In this document: positions 48,971 through 57,424 of the stretch, in pieces
How the letters are laid out: each line of letters starts with the position of its first letter
Numbering within the stretch: the stretch's first letter is position 1
Source: Pseudomonadota bacterium
GTDB lineage: Bacteria; Pseudomonadota; Gammaproteobacteria; Halothiobacillales; Halothiobacillaceae
NCBI GenBank assembly: GCA_021801265.1
Contig: JAJYYE010000003.1
Coordinates: forward strand, 39,874 to 103,873
Direction: 5' to 3'
DNA: 64,000 bases
Notes under the pieces: generated by a model
What the model was told of the DNA's origin: nothing
What the model saw: only the letters and a program-made list of their open reading frames with translations
Database searches by the model: none
Program-made: the position numbers and the translations under genes

Positions 48971-49396
48971 TCAACCCTGAATATTGGGTGGCCAGTTGTT
49001 GGTGTCGATATTGGAAAGCCATTGCAGATAAAGGATGAGATCGTCGAGCTGTTTCTGGCTAAGATGGAAATTGGGCATTTGTCGCCTTCCTGGCACTCCG
49101 GTAGGTTGTGACTCAATCCATGCTTTGATGAATGCCGAGCCGCGCCGTTTATAAACATTTCCGAGTTCCGGGGCGAAATAAGCACCCTCACCATTCACGG
49201 TGTGGCAACCTATACAGTTGTTTTCATCGAATACATACTTACCTTGTAGTACGGCAGGTGATAGTTTGTCGGCATGGTCTCGCTCTGGGATTCGATACCA
49301 GGTATCGACGCTTAATGCCACGTAGATGGCGAGAAAAAATACGGCACCTCCAAGAAAAATATTTCGGGCCATCGCTTTGGTAAAGACTTGCTGCAT
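48971..49396 (-). CDS. norC: Cytochrome c subunit of NO reductase
   Basis: A 141-residue membrane-anchored cytochrome c. One N-terminal helix (about 10-32), then the haem c motif CIGCH in NNCIGCHTVNGEGAYF and a distal Met in RRQMPNFHLS. It passes electrons to NorB. The first gene of norCBEFQD, preceded by GGAGCT and by an NsrR-type palindrome about 185 bp upstream. Confidence 0.93.
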   Translation of the reverse strand: MQQVFTKAMARNIFLGGAVFFLAIYVALSVDTWYRIPERDHADKLSPAVLQGKYVFDENNCIGCHTVNGEGAYFAPELGNVYKRRGSAFIKAWIESQPTGVPGRRQMPNFHLSQKQLDDLILYLQWLSNIDTNNWPPNIQG

Positions 49397-49725
49397 ATTG
49401 AGCTCCTTGAGCGTTGAAAAAGTCTGTTTGGAATTTGTGCACTGGTTCTATCCTCATTCCGCTATTAATCTCGATAAGATCAATATTTTCGCAGCGGCAG
49501 CCCTGAGGGCGTCGGTCGTACAGCGAGGCAGGTCCTAAGAGGCTAGACGCCAACGCGATGAGAAGAGAGCGCTCATCCAATAAAGATGCATATTATATGC
49601 ATCTTTATAAAATGCAAGCCTACTTTGCCTCTGTTGTGATAACACCGATTACGGACAGGTGAGTGTGAATCAGGTGTGTATAAAGCCGGGGGCCACCCTT
49701 TTTTAGCGTTGTTGGATTCAGCCGG
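49397..49725 (-). promoter_or_regulatory. norC promoter region and IS border
   Basis: A 329-bp gap. It holds the NsrR-type palindrome (49581-49607) controlling norC, then a stretch from about 49610 to the IS30 transposase end in which I see nothing more. Confidence 0.5.
49581..49607. promoter_or_regulatory. NsrR-type palindrome upstream of norC
   Basis: Perfect 12-bp arms TAAAGATGCATA (49581-49592) and TATGCATCTTTA (49596-49607) around TTA. It contains the AAGATGCAT-N5-ATGCATCTT core known for NsrR binding sites. The divergent nsrR-like gene control region has a degenerate copy. Confidence 0.8.
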
Positions 49726-50515
49726 TCAGTGCAATGCTTCGTTTAATACTTGGGCTGGGGTTTTAAATCCCAAAGTTTTCCTTGGTCTTGAGTTTAACTT
49801 TGCCGCGATGTCATCCAATTGATTTTGGCTGAATGTCGCCAACCCCGCCCCCTTTGGAAAATATTGCCTGAGCAGGCCATTGGTATTCTCGTTGGTGCCC
49901 CGTTGCCATGGGCTACTTGGATCACAGAAATAAACGTCCAGCTCTGTAGCCAGAGTAAAAACCTGATGTGCCGAGAGTTCCTGCCCCCTGTCCCAGGTCA
50001 GGCTTTTCAGGACTTGTTTAGGGAGTTTTTTCATTCGCTCGGTCAACGACTGCACAACGATGGAGGCTCCTTTATTCTTGACCTTGCACAGAACAGTGAA
50101 CCGCGAGTGCCGTTCGACCACAGTGGCCATAACGCTGCTTTCGCTGCCCATAATCAGATCACCTTCCCAATGTCCTGGAATCGCTCTGTCCTCAATCTCC
50201 GCTGGCCGTTCACGGATGGAGATAGCATCCACGATTTGCCCCCTCGTTGCCACTCGGTGAGATTTAGCCTGACGAAACATTCGCTGGGTTCTGAGGTGCT
50301 TTTTCAACTCAGTACGAAAAATCCCACGTGTCTGAATAAACAGGGATTTGTAGATCGTTTCGTGGGACACCTGCATTTCCCCGTTACCAGGAAAACGATC
50401 TTTAAGCCATCCGGAGATCTGCTCGGGTGACCAGTTCGATGTCAGTTTCTCAGTAACTACGGTTCTAAGTTCTGGATTTTCAGCGAGCAAAAGCACCTTG
50501 GGTCGTCGGCTATTC
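49726..50515 (-). pseudogene. 5'-truncated IS30-family transposase
   Basis: The visible frame (to 50592, 288 residues) keeps the DDE core of an IS30 transposase: WSPEQISGWLK, AIPGHWEGDLIMG, TWDRGQELSAH and PWQRGTNENTNGLLRQYFPKG. The N-terminal helix-turn-helix that precedes the RRPK segment in this group is missing. The first 25 or so codons (HIVCAAMLIYAHRWMH) do not look like transposase and overlap the control region of the next cluster, so homology ends near 50515. A relic, probably inactive, that marks the border of the GntR cluster. Confidence 0.7.
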
Positions 50516-50552
50516 ACTTGTATTGGATGCATCCATCTGTGTGCGTAAATCA

Positions 50553-50575
50553 GCATTGCCGCACAAACAATGTGC
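50553..50575. promoter_or_regulatory. Putative UAS for the GntR-cluster sigma-54 promoter
   Basis: GCATTG (50553-50558) and CAATGT (50568-50573), the latter inside the inverted repeat GCACA-AACAA-TGTGC (50561-50575), about 90-110 bp before the -24 element. The half-site matches those upstream of the two other sigma-54 promoters; a six-base match alone could be chance. Confidence 0.4.
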
Positions 50576-50661
50576 ATGGCAAAGCATGTCATGTTTTACC
50601 AATTCACAAATAAAGTGATATAAAACAATAAGATATTTAACATACCCCGGCAACCAAAGTA

Positions 50662-50678
50662 TTGGCACGCCTATTGCT
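50662..50678 (+). promoter_or_regulatory. Sigma-54 promoter of the GntR cluster
   Basis: TTGGCACGCCTATTGCT fits the -24/-12 consensus closely, GG at 50664-50665 and GC at 50676-50677 with 10 nt between. It lies 60 bp before the GntR-family start codon. Confidence 0.85.
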
Positions 50679-50681
50679 TAA

Positions 50682-50697
50682 GTTATCATGTCATAAC
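50682..50697. promoter_or_regulatory. Candidate GntR operator at the start point
   Basis: GTTAT-CATGTC-ATAAC, an inverted repeat covering the expected transcription start of the sigma-54 promoter. A related palindrome ATGTCATGACAT occurs before the 1190-residue oxidoreductase gene. Autoregulation by the HutC-type regulator is a reasonable inference. Confidence 0.4.
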
Positions 50698-50737
50698 AAG
50701 TTCTGACCTAAAGCATTAATAGCTGGACACCAATATT

Positions 50738-51487
50738 ATGCAAAGTGAAAAAAACATTTTACATTTTTCTCCTGTACCTCTTTATACCCAAATAAAGGAG
50801 GTATTAAGAAACCGTATTTTGAATGGTACTTATCAGTGCCATGATCAAATGCCGTCCGAGAGCGAATTAACCAAGATATTTGGGGTAAGTCGAATTACTG
50901 TGCGACAAGCCTTGGACCATCTGCAAAAAGAAGGTCTGATTTTCAAAATTCATGGCAAGGGCACCTACGTGTCCAAGCCTAAAGTTTTTCAGAACCTGGG
51001 AAAACTCCAGGGGTTTGGAGAGGCGATGTCTGGGATGGGTTATGAAATCGTCTCCGAGTTAATCGACCAGAAAGTTATTCCGGCCGACAAAACAGTCTCT
51101 TTAAAGTTGAACGTGAATAAAGACGAGCTTGTTTATGAGATTCGTCGTGTTCGTTACTTGAATAGATCCCCACTATCTCTGGATGTGACTTATATCCCTA
51201 AGGCTATAGGTGAACGACTCGTGAAAGAAGATCTAGCGCATCGAGATATCTTCCTCATTCTTGAAAATGATTATGGCTACTCGCTTGGCCAGGCTGATCT
51301 GCAAATTGAATCAATTCTGGCAGATGATGTTTTGGCAGAGCTTCTTCATGTTGATGCAGGGGCACCGATCCTGCGAATTGAACGACTTACCTTTACTACC
51401 AACAACCAACCCCTTGATTTTGAGTATCTGTATTACCGAGGTGATGCCATCCAGTATCGTCTTCGTATTGAGCGCGGGCCTATCTGA
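50738..51487 (+). CDS. GntR-family (HutC subfamily) transcriptional regulator
   Basis: A 249-residue regulator: N-terminal winged helix (about 12-78; PLYTQIKEVLRNRI and ELTKIFGVSRITVRQALDHL), then a UTRA effector domain (about 100-240; SLDVTYIPKAIGERL and ILRIERLTF). UTRA domains bind small metabolites. It is the first gene after a sigma-54 promoter and is followed at 52 bp by the AprA-like gene, so it probably regulates the cluster. The ribosome site is weak. Confidence 0.87.
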   Translation: MQSEKNILHFSPVPLYTQIKEVLRNRILNGTYQCHDQMPSESELTKIFGVSRITVRQALDHLQKEGLIFKIHGKGTYVSKPKVFQNLGKLQGFGEAMSGMGYEIVSELIDQKVIPADKTVSLKLNVNKDELVYEIRRVRYLNRSPLSLDVTYIPKAIGERLVKEDLAHRDIFLILENDYGYSLGQADLQIESILADDVLAELLHVDAGAPILRIERLTFTTNNQPLDFEYLYYRGDAIQYRLRIERGPI

Positions 51488-51538
51488 CCGTAAGCCGATT
51501 AGACATGTGCAAACCGATTAAGTGAGGAGAGACACCAC

Positions 51539-53269
51539 GTGAATACCATTGAGATGGAAGTAGATGTATTGGTGATCGGGGGCGGAACCGCCGGCCCCAT
51601 GGCCGCAGTGAAGGCGAAGGAAAAAAATCCGGCTCTTCGCGTGATGGTGCTGGAAAAGGCCAACGTGAAAAGAAGTGGGGCGATTTCCATGGGCATGGAC
51701 GGCCTGAACAATGCCGTGATTCCGGGGCATGCCACGCCAGAGCAGTATGTGAAGGAAATCACGGTGGCCAACGATGGCATCGTGAACCAGAAAACCGTGA
51801 TGGCCTACGCCCAACACAGTTTTTCCATGATCGAGGAGCTGAATAACTGGGGCGTGAAATTCGAAAAGGACGAAACTGGCGACTATGCGGTGAAGAAGGT
51901 CCATCACATTGGTACCTATGTGTTACCCATGCCGGAAGGTCACAACATGAAAAAGGTCCTCTATCGACAATTGAAGAAGCGTCGCGTAGAGGTGACCAAC
52001 CGGCTGGTGGCGACTCGGTTACTGCTGGATGAAAATGGCGCCATCGCCGGTGCCATGGCCGTGGATAGTCGTACGGCAGATTTTTACGTAATCCGCACCA
52101 AGACCGTGATTCTGGCCACCGGAGCGGCCGGTCGCTTGGGGCTCCCCGCCTCCGGCTACCTGTTCGGCACCTATGAGAACCCCACCAACGCTGGCGACGG
52201 GTATAGCCTGGCCTATCACGCTGGCGCCGAGTTGTCCGGTATCGAATGTTTCCAGATCAACCCCTTGATCAAGGACTACAACGGCCCCTCTTGTGCCTAT
52301 GTGACCGGCCCTTTTGGCGGTTACACCGCCAATGCCAAGGGTGATCGTTTCATCGAGTGTGATTACTGGAGCGGCCAGATGATGCAGGAGTTCTACCGGG
52401 AGCTGGAGGGTGGCAACGGCCCCGTGTTCCTGAAAATGGATCACCTGGCGGAAGAGACCATTTCTCAGATTGAGGACATCCTGCATAGCAATGAGCGTCC
52501 CAGCCGCGGGCGTTTCCATGAAGGCCGTGGTCTGAATTACCGAGATGGCATGGTCGAAATGCATATTTCAGAAATCGGGCTCTGTAGTGGACACAGTGCA
52601 TCCGGTGTATGGGTCAATGAGCGTGCCGAAACCACGGTTCGTGGGTTATATGCAGCGGGCGATCTCGCCTGTGTGCCACATAACTACATGCTGGGTGCCT
52701 TTGTTTATGGCAAGTTCGCGGGCGAATCTGCTGCCGAATATTGTGCCGAGCACACGCCTGCTCCTGTGGATGAACATCAAATAGAAGAAGAGCGCGCGCG
52801 CGTCTGGGGGCCATTATCCGTGAAAGACGGGTTGCCTCCGGCGCAGGTTGAATACAAGTTGCGGCGGATGGTGAATGACTATCTTCAACCACCCAAGGTT
52901 ACCCGCAAGATGGAGATTGGGTTACAGCGGTTTGGGGAAATCACGAAGGACCTGGCTCGCCTGAGTGCGGCAGACCCCCACGAGCTTATGCGGGCCATGG
53001 AAATTCACTTTATTCGCGATTGTGCCGAGATGGCCGCTGTGGCATCGCTATACCGAAAGGAAAGCCGATGGGGTCTTTACCACTATCGGGTTGATTATCC
53101 CGATAAGAACGATCAGGACTGGTTCGTCCATGTCCAGCTCAAAAAGGGTGAAGACGGGAATATGACTTGTTTCACTCGGCCTATCGCGCCCTATATTGTG
53201 CCGTTGGACGAGCAGGAAAAAACGGCCTATGAAAAGCTACGGATTATTAAAGAACCCGCAACCATTTAA
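51539..53269 (+). CDS. AprA-like / fumarate-reductase-superfamily flavoprotein
   Basis: A 576-residue FAD enzyme. The FAD Rossmann motif VLVIGGGTAGPMAAVKA begins near residue 10, followed by the AprA-like VKRSGAISMGMDGLNNAV, a capping domain and the GLYAAGDLACVPHNYMLGA segment. It is nearer to adenylylsulfate reductase alpha than to SdhA/FrdA, yet sat or the Qmo genes are absent. GTG 51539 has GAGGAGAG upstream. The next gene is a dicluster ferredoxin in the place of AprB. It may reduce or oxidise an unidentified substrate with ferredoxin as partner. Confidence 0.78.
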   Translation: MNTIEMEVDVLVIGGGTAGPMAAVKAKEKNPALRVMVLEKANVKRSGAISMGMDGLNNAVIPGHATPEQYVKEITVANDGIVNQKTVMAYAQHSFSMIEELNNWGVKFEKDETGDYAVKKVHHIGTYVLPMPEGHNMKKVLYRQLKKRRVEVTNRLVATRLLLDENGAIAGAMAVDSRTADFYVIRTKTVILATGAAGRLGLPASGYLFGTYENPTNAGDGYSLAYHAGAELSGIECFQINPLIKDYNGPSCAYVTGPFGGYTANAKGDRFIECDYWSGQMMQEFYRELEGGNGPVFLKMDHLAEETISQIEDILHSNERPSRGRFHEGRGLNYRDGMVEMHISEIGLCSGHSASGVWVNERAETTVRGLYAAGDLACVPHNYMLGAFVYGKFAGESAAEYCAEHTPAPVDEHQIEEERARVWGPLSVKDGLPPAQVEYKLRRMVNDYLQPPKVTRKMEIGLQRFGEITKDLARLSAADPHELMRAMEIHFIRDCAEMAAVASLYRKESRWGLYHYRVDYPDKNDQDWFVHVQLKKGEDGNMTCFTRPIAPYIVPLDEQEKTAYEKLRIIKEPATI

Positions 53270-53284
53270 TCAAGGAGCAGTGCC

Positions 53285-53518
53285 ATGCCTTATGCCCTGA
53301 ACCGCGTCACAGTCCCCGTTACCGTGGATGCCGATAAATGTATTGCCGATAAGGGGTGCACCGTTTGTGTGGATGTCTGCCCCCTGGATGTACTCGCAAT
53401 CGATTTAACCAAAGGAACGGCGTACATGAAATTCGATGAATGCTGGTATTGCATGCCCTGTGAAAAAGACTGCCCGACAGGGGCTGTCAATGTCGACATC
53501 CCATATTTGCTTCGCTAG
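53285..53518 (+). CDS. Dicluster 4Fe-4S ferredoxin (AprB-like)
   Basis: A 77-residue protein binding two [4Fe-4S] clusters: C19-x5-C25-x2-C28-x3-C32P and C53-x2-C56-x2-C59-x3-C63P. The extra spacing in the first motif and the DECWYCMPCEKDCP segment resemble the AprB core. RBS AAGGAG precedes the ATG. It lies 15 bp after the AprA-like gene and is its likely electron partner. Confidence 0.85.
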   Translation: MPYALNRVTVPVTVDADKCIADKGCTVCVDVCPLDVLAIDLTKGTAYMKFDECWYCMPCEKDCPTGAVNVDIPYLLR

Positions 53519-53533
53519 GTCATGGAGTCAAAC

Positions 53534-54502
53534 ATGAATGAACTTGCCAACCAAAACGAAGAAATATCAGCAATTTTAGCCCGCTTGATTGACCCGGATC
53601 CGGGCGTTCGCCGGATTGCGGTGCTGGATTTATTGGATACAGATGATTACGACCTCGTTGCACCCGCCCTGCTGCAGGCCTTGGGTGATCAGGATGCGAG
53701 CGTGCGAGCGGAAGCGGCTATAGCGCTCGAAGGATTTGAGACACCAGAGATCATACGAGGGCTATTGATGGCACTGACGGATGAGGCCCCGGAGGTAGCC
53801 AAGGCCGCTGCTCAATCCTTGGCTGAGTTGAAGTCGCCGGTGACCGGTGTGTTGTTGGTCACGGCACTGAGCACGGCTAAAGGTTTCCAGAAGGCGTCCA
53901 TATTGCGAGCCCTGCGGGAGCTGCGTGTGCCGGCCAGTCTGGCCCCTGCCTTGGCAGCACTGAATGATACCGACGATACCGTGCGGGCGGCGGCCCTTGG
54001 GGTATTAGGCTATCTCAAAGCGCCGAGTGCCGTCGGCCCGATAGCCGTATTGGCTACCAGTGATAAGGCACCTCAGGTTCGGCGAATCGCAGTGGGTGCC
54101 CTTGGTTTTGAGGCGGCTGATTTGTCGGCGATTTTGCCTGCGCTGATCACGGCTCTGCGTGACGAATTCTGGCAGGTCCGAGAGGAATCGGTGGCCACAT
54201 TGGGCAAGTTGGGCATGGACCAGGGTGTCCCATATTTGATCGAAGCCATGATGGATGAGTATTGGCAGGTTCGCCTCAAAGCGGCGCGCAGTCTGGGCAA
54301 GTTACGGAGTCGGGAGGCGGTTCCGGTTCTCTCTAAAGCGCTCTTTCATCAGGTGAGTAATCTGCGTAAGGAGGCGGCCGTCGCGCTGGGCGAGGTGGGA
54401 GATGCTCGAGCCATACCAGCCCTTGAAAAGGCCCTCCAGGACCCCGATCCGGATGTACGTAAGTTGGCGGGTTTGGCGCTGAGCCAGATTACCGGCAAAT
54501 AA
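53534..54502 (+). CDS. HEAT-repeat protein
   Basis: A 322-residue all-helical repeat protein, at least nine HEAT/PBS-lyase-like units of about 31 residues with the recurring pattern DxxxxVRxxAxxALG. ATG 53534 has GGAG 7 nt upstream; an in-frame ATG at 53522 is possible. It is probably a scaffold or assembly factor for the redox partners around it. No catalytic residues are apparent. Confidence 0.82.
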   Translation: MNELANQNEEISAILARLIDPDPGVRRIAVLDLLDTDDYDLVAPALLQALGDQDASVRAEAAIALEGFETPEIIRGLLMALTDEAPEVAKAAAQSLAELKSPVTGVLLVTALSTAKGFQKASILRALRELRVPASLAPALAALNDTDDTVRAAALGVLGYLKAPSAVGPIAVLATSDKAPQVRRIAVGALGFEAADLSAILPALITALRDEFWQVREESVATLGKLGMDQGVPYLIEAMMDEYWQVRLKAARSLGKLRSREAVPVLSKALFHQVSNLRKEAAVALGEVGDARAIPALEKALQDPDPDVRKLAGLALSQITGK

Positions 54503-54527
54503 AACCTCAATATGGGAGAACGAGAGC

Positions 54528-54854
54528 ATGGCTTATGTCGTTGCGGAGCCCTGTGTCCGCTGCAAATACACAGACTGTGTGGATGTTTGTCCTGTGGATT
54601 GTTTCCACGAAGGTCCCAACTTCCTGGTTATTGATCCAAAGGCATGTATTGATTGTTCATTGTGTGTAGACGAGTGTCCCGCAGGCGCAATTTTCGCGAT
54701 CGAGCATCTGCCGGATAAATACGAAAAATATATCACTCTGAATATTGAATTATCGCAATCATGGCCTCTGATTCACTCAAAAATAGATCCTCTAGAGGAT
54801 GCTGATGATTGGGTGGATGTTGAGGATAAATTTCACGAACTGAGATTATCGTAA
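54528..54854 (+). CDS. fdxA: 7Fe ferredoxin (FdxA type)
   Basis: A 108-residue ferredoxin with one [3Fe-4S] and one [4Fe-4S] cluster. Cys9, Cys17 and Cys50 are in the 3Fe positions, and Cys21, Cys40, Cys43 and Cys46 in the 4Fe positions, with free Cys12 and Cys25, matching Azotobacter ferredoxin I almost exactly. The C-terminal extension of about 50 residues is typical. It gives the cluster a second electron carrier beside the dicluster ferredoxin. Confidence 0.9.
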   Translation: MAYVVAEPCVRCKYTDCVDVCPVDCFHEGPNFLVIDPKACIDCSLCVDECPAGAIFAIEHLPDKYEKYITLNIELSQSWPLIHSKIDPLEDADDWVDVEDKFHELRLS

Positions 54855-54855
54855 G

Positions 54856-54879
54856 TTGTATTTAGGTCATTAAATACAA
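54856..54879. repeat. Inverted repeat after the 7Fe ferredoxin gene
   Basis: Perfect 9-bp AT-rich arms TTGTATTTA and TAAATACAA with a 6-base centre, starting 2 bp after the fdxA stop. It may be an operator for the ABC genes that follow or a weak terminator; no T-tract follows. Confidence 0.45.
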
Positions 54880-54981
54880 ACATGGTGTATTGGACACGTG
54901 TTGGTTGGTTTGAATTTCATGTGGGGAGGCGTTTGATTGATTTTGTTCTGCAAGGTTTAAATTGTTTCAGAGGTGAGTGTC

Positions 54982-56433
54982 ATGGAAAAGTATTTGCTTT
55001 TTTCTCAGGTTAAAATTGGAATTTTATTCAAAAAAACCAAAGTTTTATTTGCACTGTTGTTTTTGGTTATGAGTTTTTCGGCATCGGCCGAGACGGTAAC
55101 CGTGGGCATTGGTATTCAAAATACGACTACAAATACAGTCACGGGCGGCATCGTCATAAAAGAACTCGGGCTGATGAACAAATATCTTCCGACAACCGGA
55201 AAGTATAAAGACATTCACTTTAAACTCCAGTGGCAGAATTTTACCTCTGGCCCTCCTGTGACGAACGGGATGATTGCCGACAAGCTGCAAATCGGCATGA
55301 TGGGGGATTATCCATTATTGGTTAATGGGGCTACCTTTCAGAATAGCCATGACACGCAAAGTGAATTGGTTGCAGTTCTTGCCTATAACGCTGATGGTGC
55401 AGGCAATGGCGTCGTCGTCCGGGCTGATTCTCCCTATTACCAACTCTCCGATCTCAAGGGTAAGCGTATTTCCGTCCCATTCGGTTCCGCCGCCCATGGC
55501 ATGTTACTCAAAGCCATGGAGGATCGAGGGTGGAAGAGTGATTTCTGGGAGCTATCGAACCAGAGTCCTGAGGTAGGCACCACCAATCTACAAGAGGGGA
55601 AGATCGACGCGCACGCTGATTTCGTACCGTTTGCTGATCTTCTCCCTTTCAAGGGATGGGCGCGCCAGATTTTCAGTGGTGTAGAAACCAAAGTGCCTAC
55701 CTTCCATGGTGTCGTGGTACGAAAGGACTTTGCGGATAAATATCCTGAGGTGGTGGTGGCCTATCTAAGGGCACTGATGGATGCAAACGACTGGCTTCGT
55801 AAGAACCCCAAACTTGCTGCCGAGAAGATTCAGCAGTGGACCGGTGTCGATAAAGAAGTGGCGTATCTCTATCTGGGCCCCAGTGGTATCCACACCCTTG
55901 ATCCCACCATCAAGTCCAAGTGGATTGATGCCATCAAATACGATACGGGCGTGTTGCAACGTATGGGTAAGGTCAAATCGTTTGATGTGGATGCCTGGCC
56001 GAACGAGACCTACATTCGCGAAGCATTCAAGGATCGTGGAGAAGATTACGACAAGCAAAAAGCGAGTTTTGCCAATTATCAGATTTCCGGTATGGATAAC
56101 CTCTGCCATAAGCCCATCACGGATCCCAAACAGGCTGGCGAAGTCTGGATTGAGCAGGGTGATATCAGTGCCTACAGCTCGCCCGACTGCACGTTGGCCG
56201 CTGTCAACAAGGCGACCCGTGAAGGCAAGAAGATCGATGTGGTGTATCTGATCGACCATGCCTTCGGTATCAAGGTATTTGCCAAGCAAGCCTTCTATTC
56301 AGTGGACGAAAAAGACCCCAAGAAACCCATTATCGTGCCCTTCTTGTTGAAGAAAAACGCTGAGGCCTATGCCGAGAAGCACGGTGGGCATCTGGCCACG
56401 TACACAGAAGCGCTGGCTGCTGCAAAGATTTAA
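54982..56433 (+). CDS. NitT/TauT substrate-binding protein with C-terminal NosL-like domain
   Basis: A 483-residue exported protein, about 130 residues longer than typical SsuA/TauA proteins. After a signal peptide (cleavage after SASA) the binding domain covers about 30-345. The extra C-terminal part (about 366-483) contains DNLCHKP, SPDC, KQAFYSVDEKD and VPFLLKKNAEAYAEKHGG, resembling NosL, a copper-binding lipoprotein of nitrous oxide reductase maturation. ATG 54982 has AGAGGTGAG upstream; GTG 54973 is an alternative. The two parts may couple ligand capture to metal handling; this is inference. Confidence 0.78.
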   Translation: MEKYLLFSQVKIGILFKKTKVLFALLFLVMSFSASAETVTVGIGIQNTTTNTVTGGIVIKELGLMNKYLPTTGKYKDIHFKLQWQNFTSGPPVTNGMIADKLQIGMMGDYPLLVNGATFQNSHDTQSELVAVLAYNADGAGNGVVVRADSPYYQLSDLKGKRISVPFGSAAHGMLLKAMEDRGWKSDFWELSNQSPEVGTTNLQEGKIDAHADFVPFADLLPFKGWARQIFSGVETKVPTFHGVVVRKDFADKYPEVVVAYLRALMDANDWLRKNPKLAAEKIQQWTGVDKEVAYLYLGPSGIHTLDPTIKSKWIDAIKYDTGVLQRMGKVKSFDVDAWPNETYIREAFKDRGEDYDKQKASFANYQISGMDNLCHKPITDPKQAGEVWIEQGDISAYSSPDCTLAAVNKATREGKKIDVVYLIDHAFGIKVFAKQAFYSVDEKDPKKPIIVPFLLKKNAEAYAEKHGGHLATYTEALAAAKI

Positions 56434-56453
56434 GGATCTAAGGAGACTTCGCC

Positions 56454-57422
56454 ATGAATACAACCACTGGTCTTTTGCTGTCCAAACAAGTTCATGAACA
56501 AACCTTGGATCATGATGACACGCTGGACCCTATGACTGATCCCACCACCGTGTCAACCAGGACTCCGGCGAACGGGTACGACTCAGCCGCGGCCAGGCGA
56601 TCCCTTGCCCCGGTGCGGAAGATGATTAACAGCCAGAGGTTCATGGCGAATATCACTAAATTTCTGCTCGGCTTGCTCTCGATTACGCTTTTTGTGGGCT
56701 TCTGGTATCTGGCCACAAAATACCGATGGGATTTCTATATCCGATTCACCAGTATTCCGACACCAGGCGATGTCTTCACAGAGGCGCTCATCTTGAGTCA
56801 TCAGGAGGATTTTTACAAAAACATGGCGTTAAGTTTATGGCGAATCATACTCGGGTTTGGTATCGCTACTGTGCTTGGCGTGTTATTCGGCTTGATCATC
56901 GGTCGATATCGCCTCGTGCATAGTCTACTTTTCCCGATTTTAGAGATTCTCCGTCCGATCCCGGCAATTGCCTGGGTGCCTATTTCGATCATGCTGTGGC
57001 CAACCAATGAATCCAGCATTGTTTTTATTACATTTCTGGGTTCTTTCTTCCCGATTTTGGTCAATACCATTGAGGGTGTTTCCAACCAGGACAAGATTTT
57101 GATTAGTGCGGCTCGGTCATTGGGGGCCGGTGAATTCGCCTTAATGAGAGAAGTCATTCTGCCTGGCGCCCTACCCAGTATTTTTACAGGGTTGGCTATT
57201 GGAATGGGGGTGGCGTGGGTATCGCTGATTGCCGCAGAAATGATTTCAGGAGAATACGGAATTGGATATTTCACTTGGGAGGCTTATTCACTGATTCAAT
57301 ATAACGATATTGTTATCGGCATGATTGTGATTGGCATATTGGGCCTTGCCTGCAGCGGTATCATCCGACTAATGGGGCGGATCTTGATGCCTTGGCACTC
57401 TACTTATAATGGGAGAAACTAG
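56454..57422 (+). CDS. NitT/TauT ABC transporter permease
   Basis: A 322-residue permease with an extended, hydrophilic N-terminus (about 1-65) and a BPD_transp_1 domain. The EAA loop is visible in ARSLGAGEFALMREVILPGA. Paired with the neighbouring binding protein and ATPase. Confidence 0.85.
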   Translation: MNTTTGLLLSKQVHEQTLDHDDTLDPMTDPTTVSTRTPANGYDSAAARRSLAPVRKMINSQRFMANITKFLLGLLSITLFVGFWYLATKYRWDFYIRFTSIPTPGDVFTEALILSHQEDFYKNMALSLWRIILGFGIATVLGVLFGLIIGRYRLVHSLLFPILEILRPIPAIAWVPISIMLWPTNESSIVFITFLGSFFPILVNTIEGVSNQDKILISAARSLGAGEFALMREVILPGALPSIFTGLAIGMGVAWVSLIAAEMISGEYGIGYFTWEAYSLIQYNDIVIGMIVIGILGLACSGIIRLMGRILMPWHSTYNGRN

Positions 57423-57424
57423 CC

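Noticed and set aside
49819..50430. 203-codon plus-strand ORF
   Set aside because: Antisense to the IS30 transposase fragment.
52019..52564. 181-codon minus-strand ORF
   Set aside because: Antisense to the AprA-like gene; no motifs of its own.
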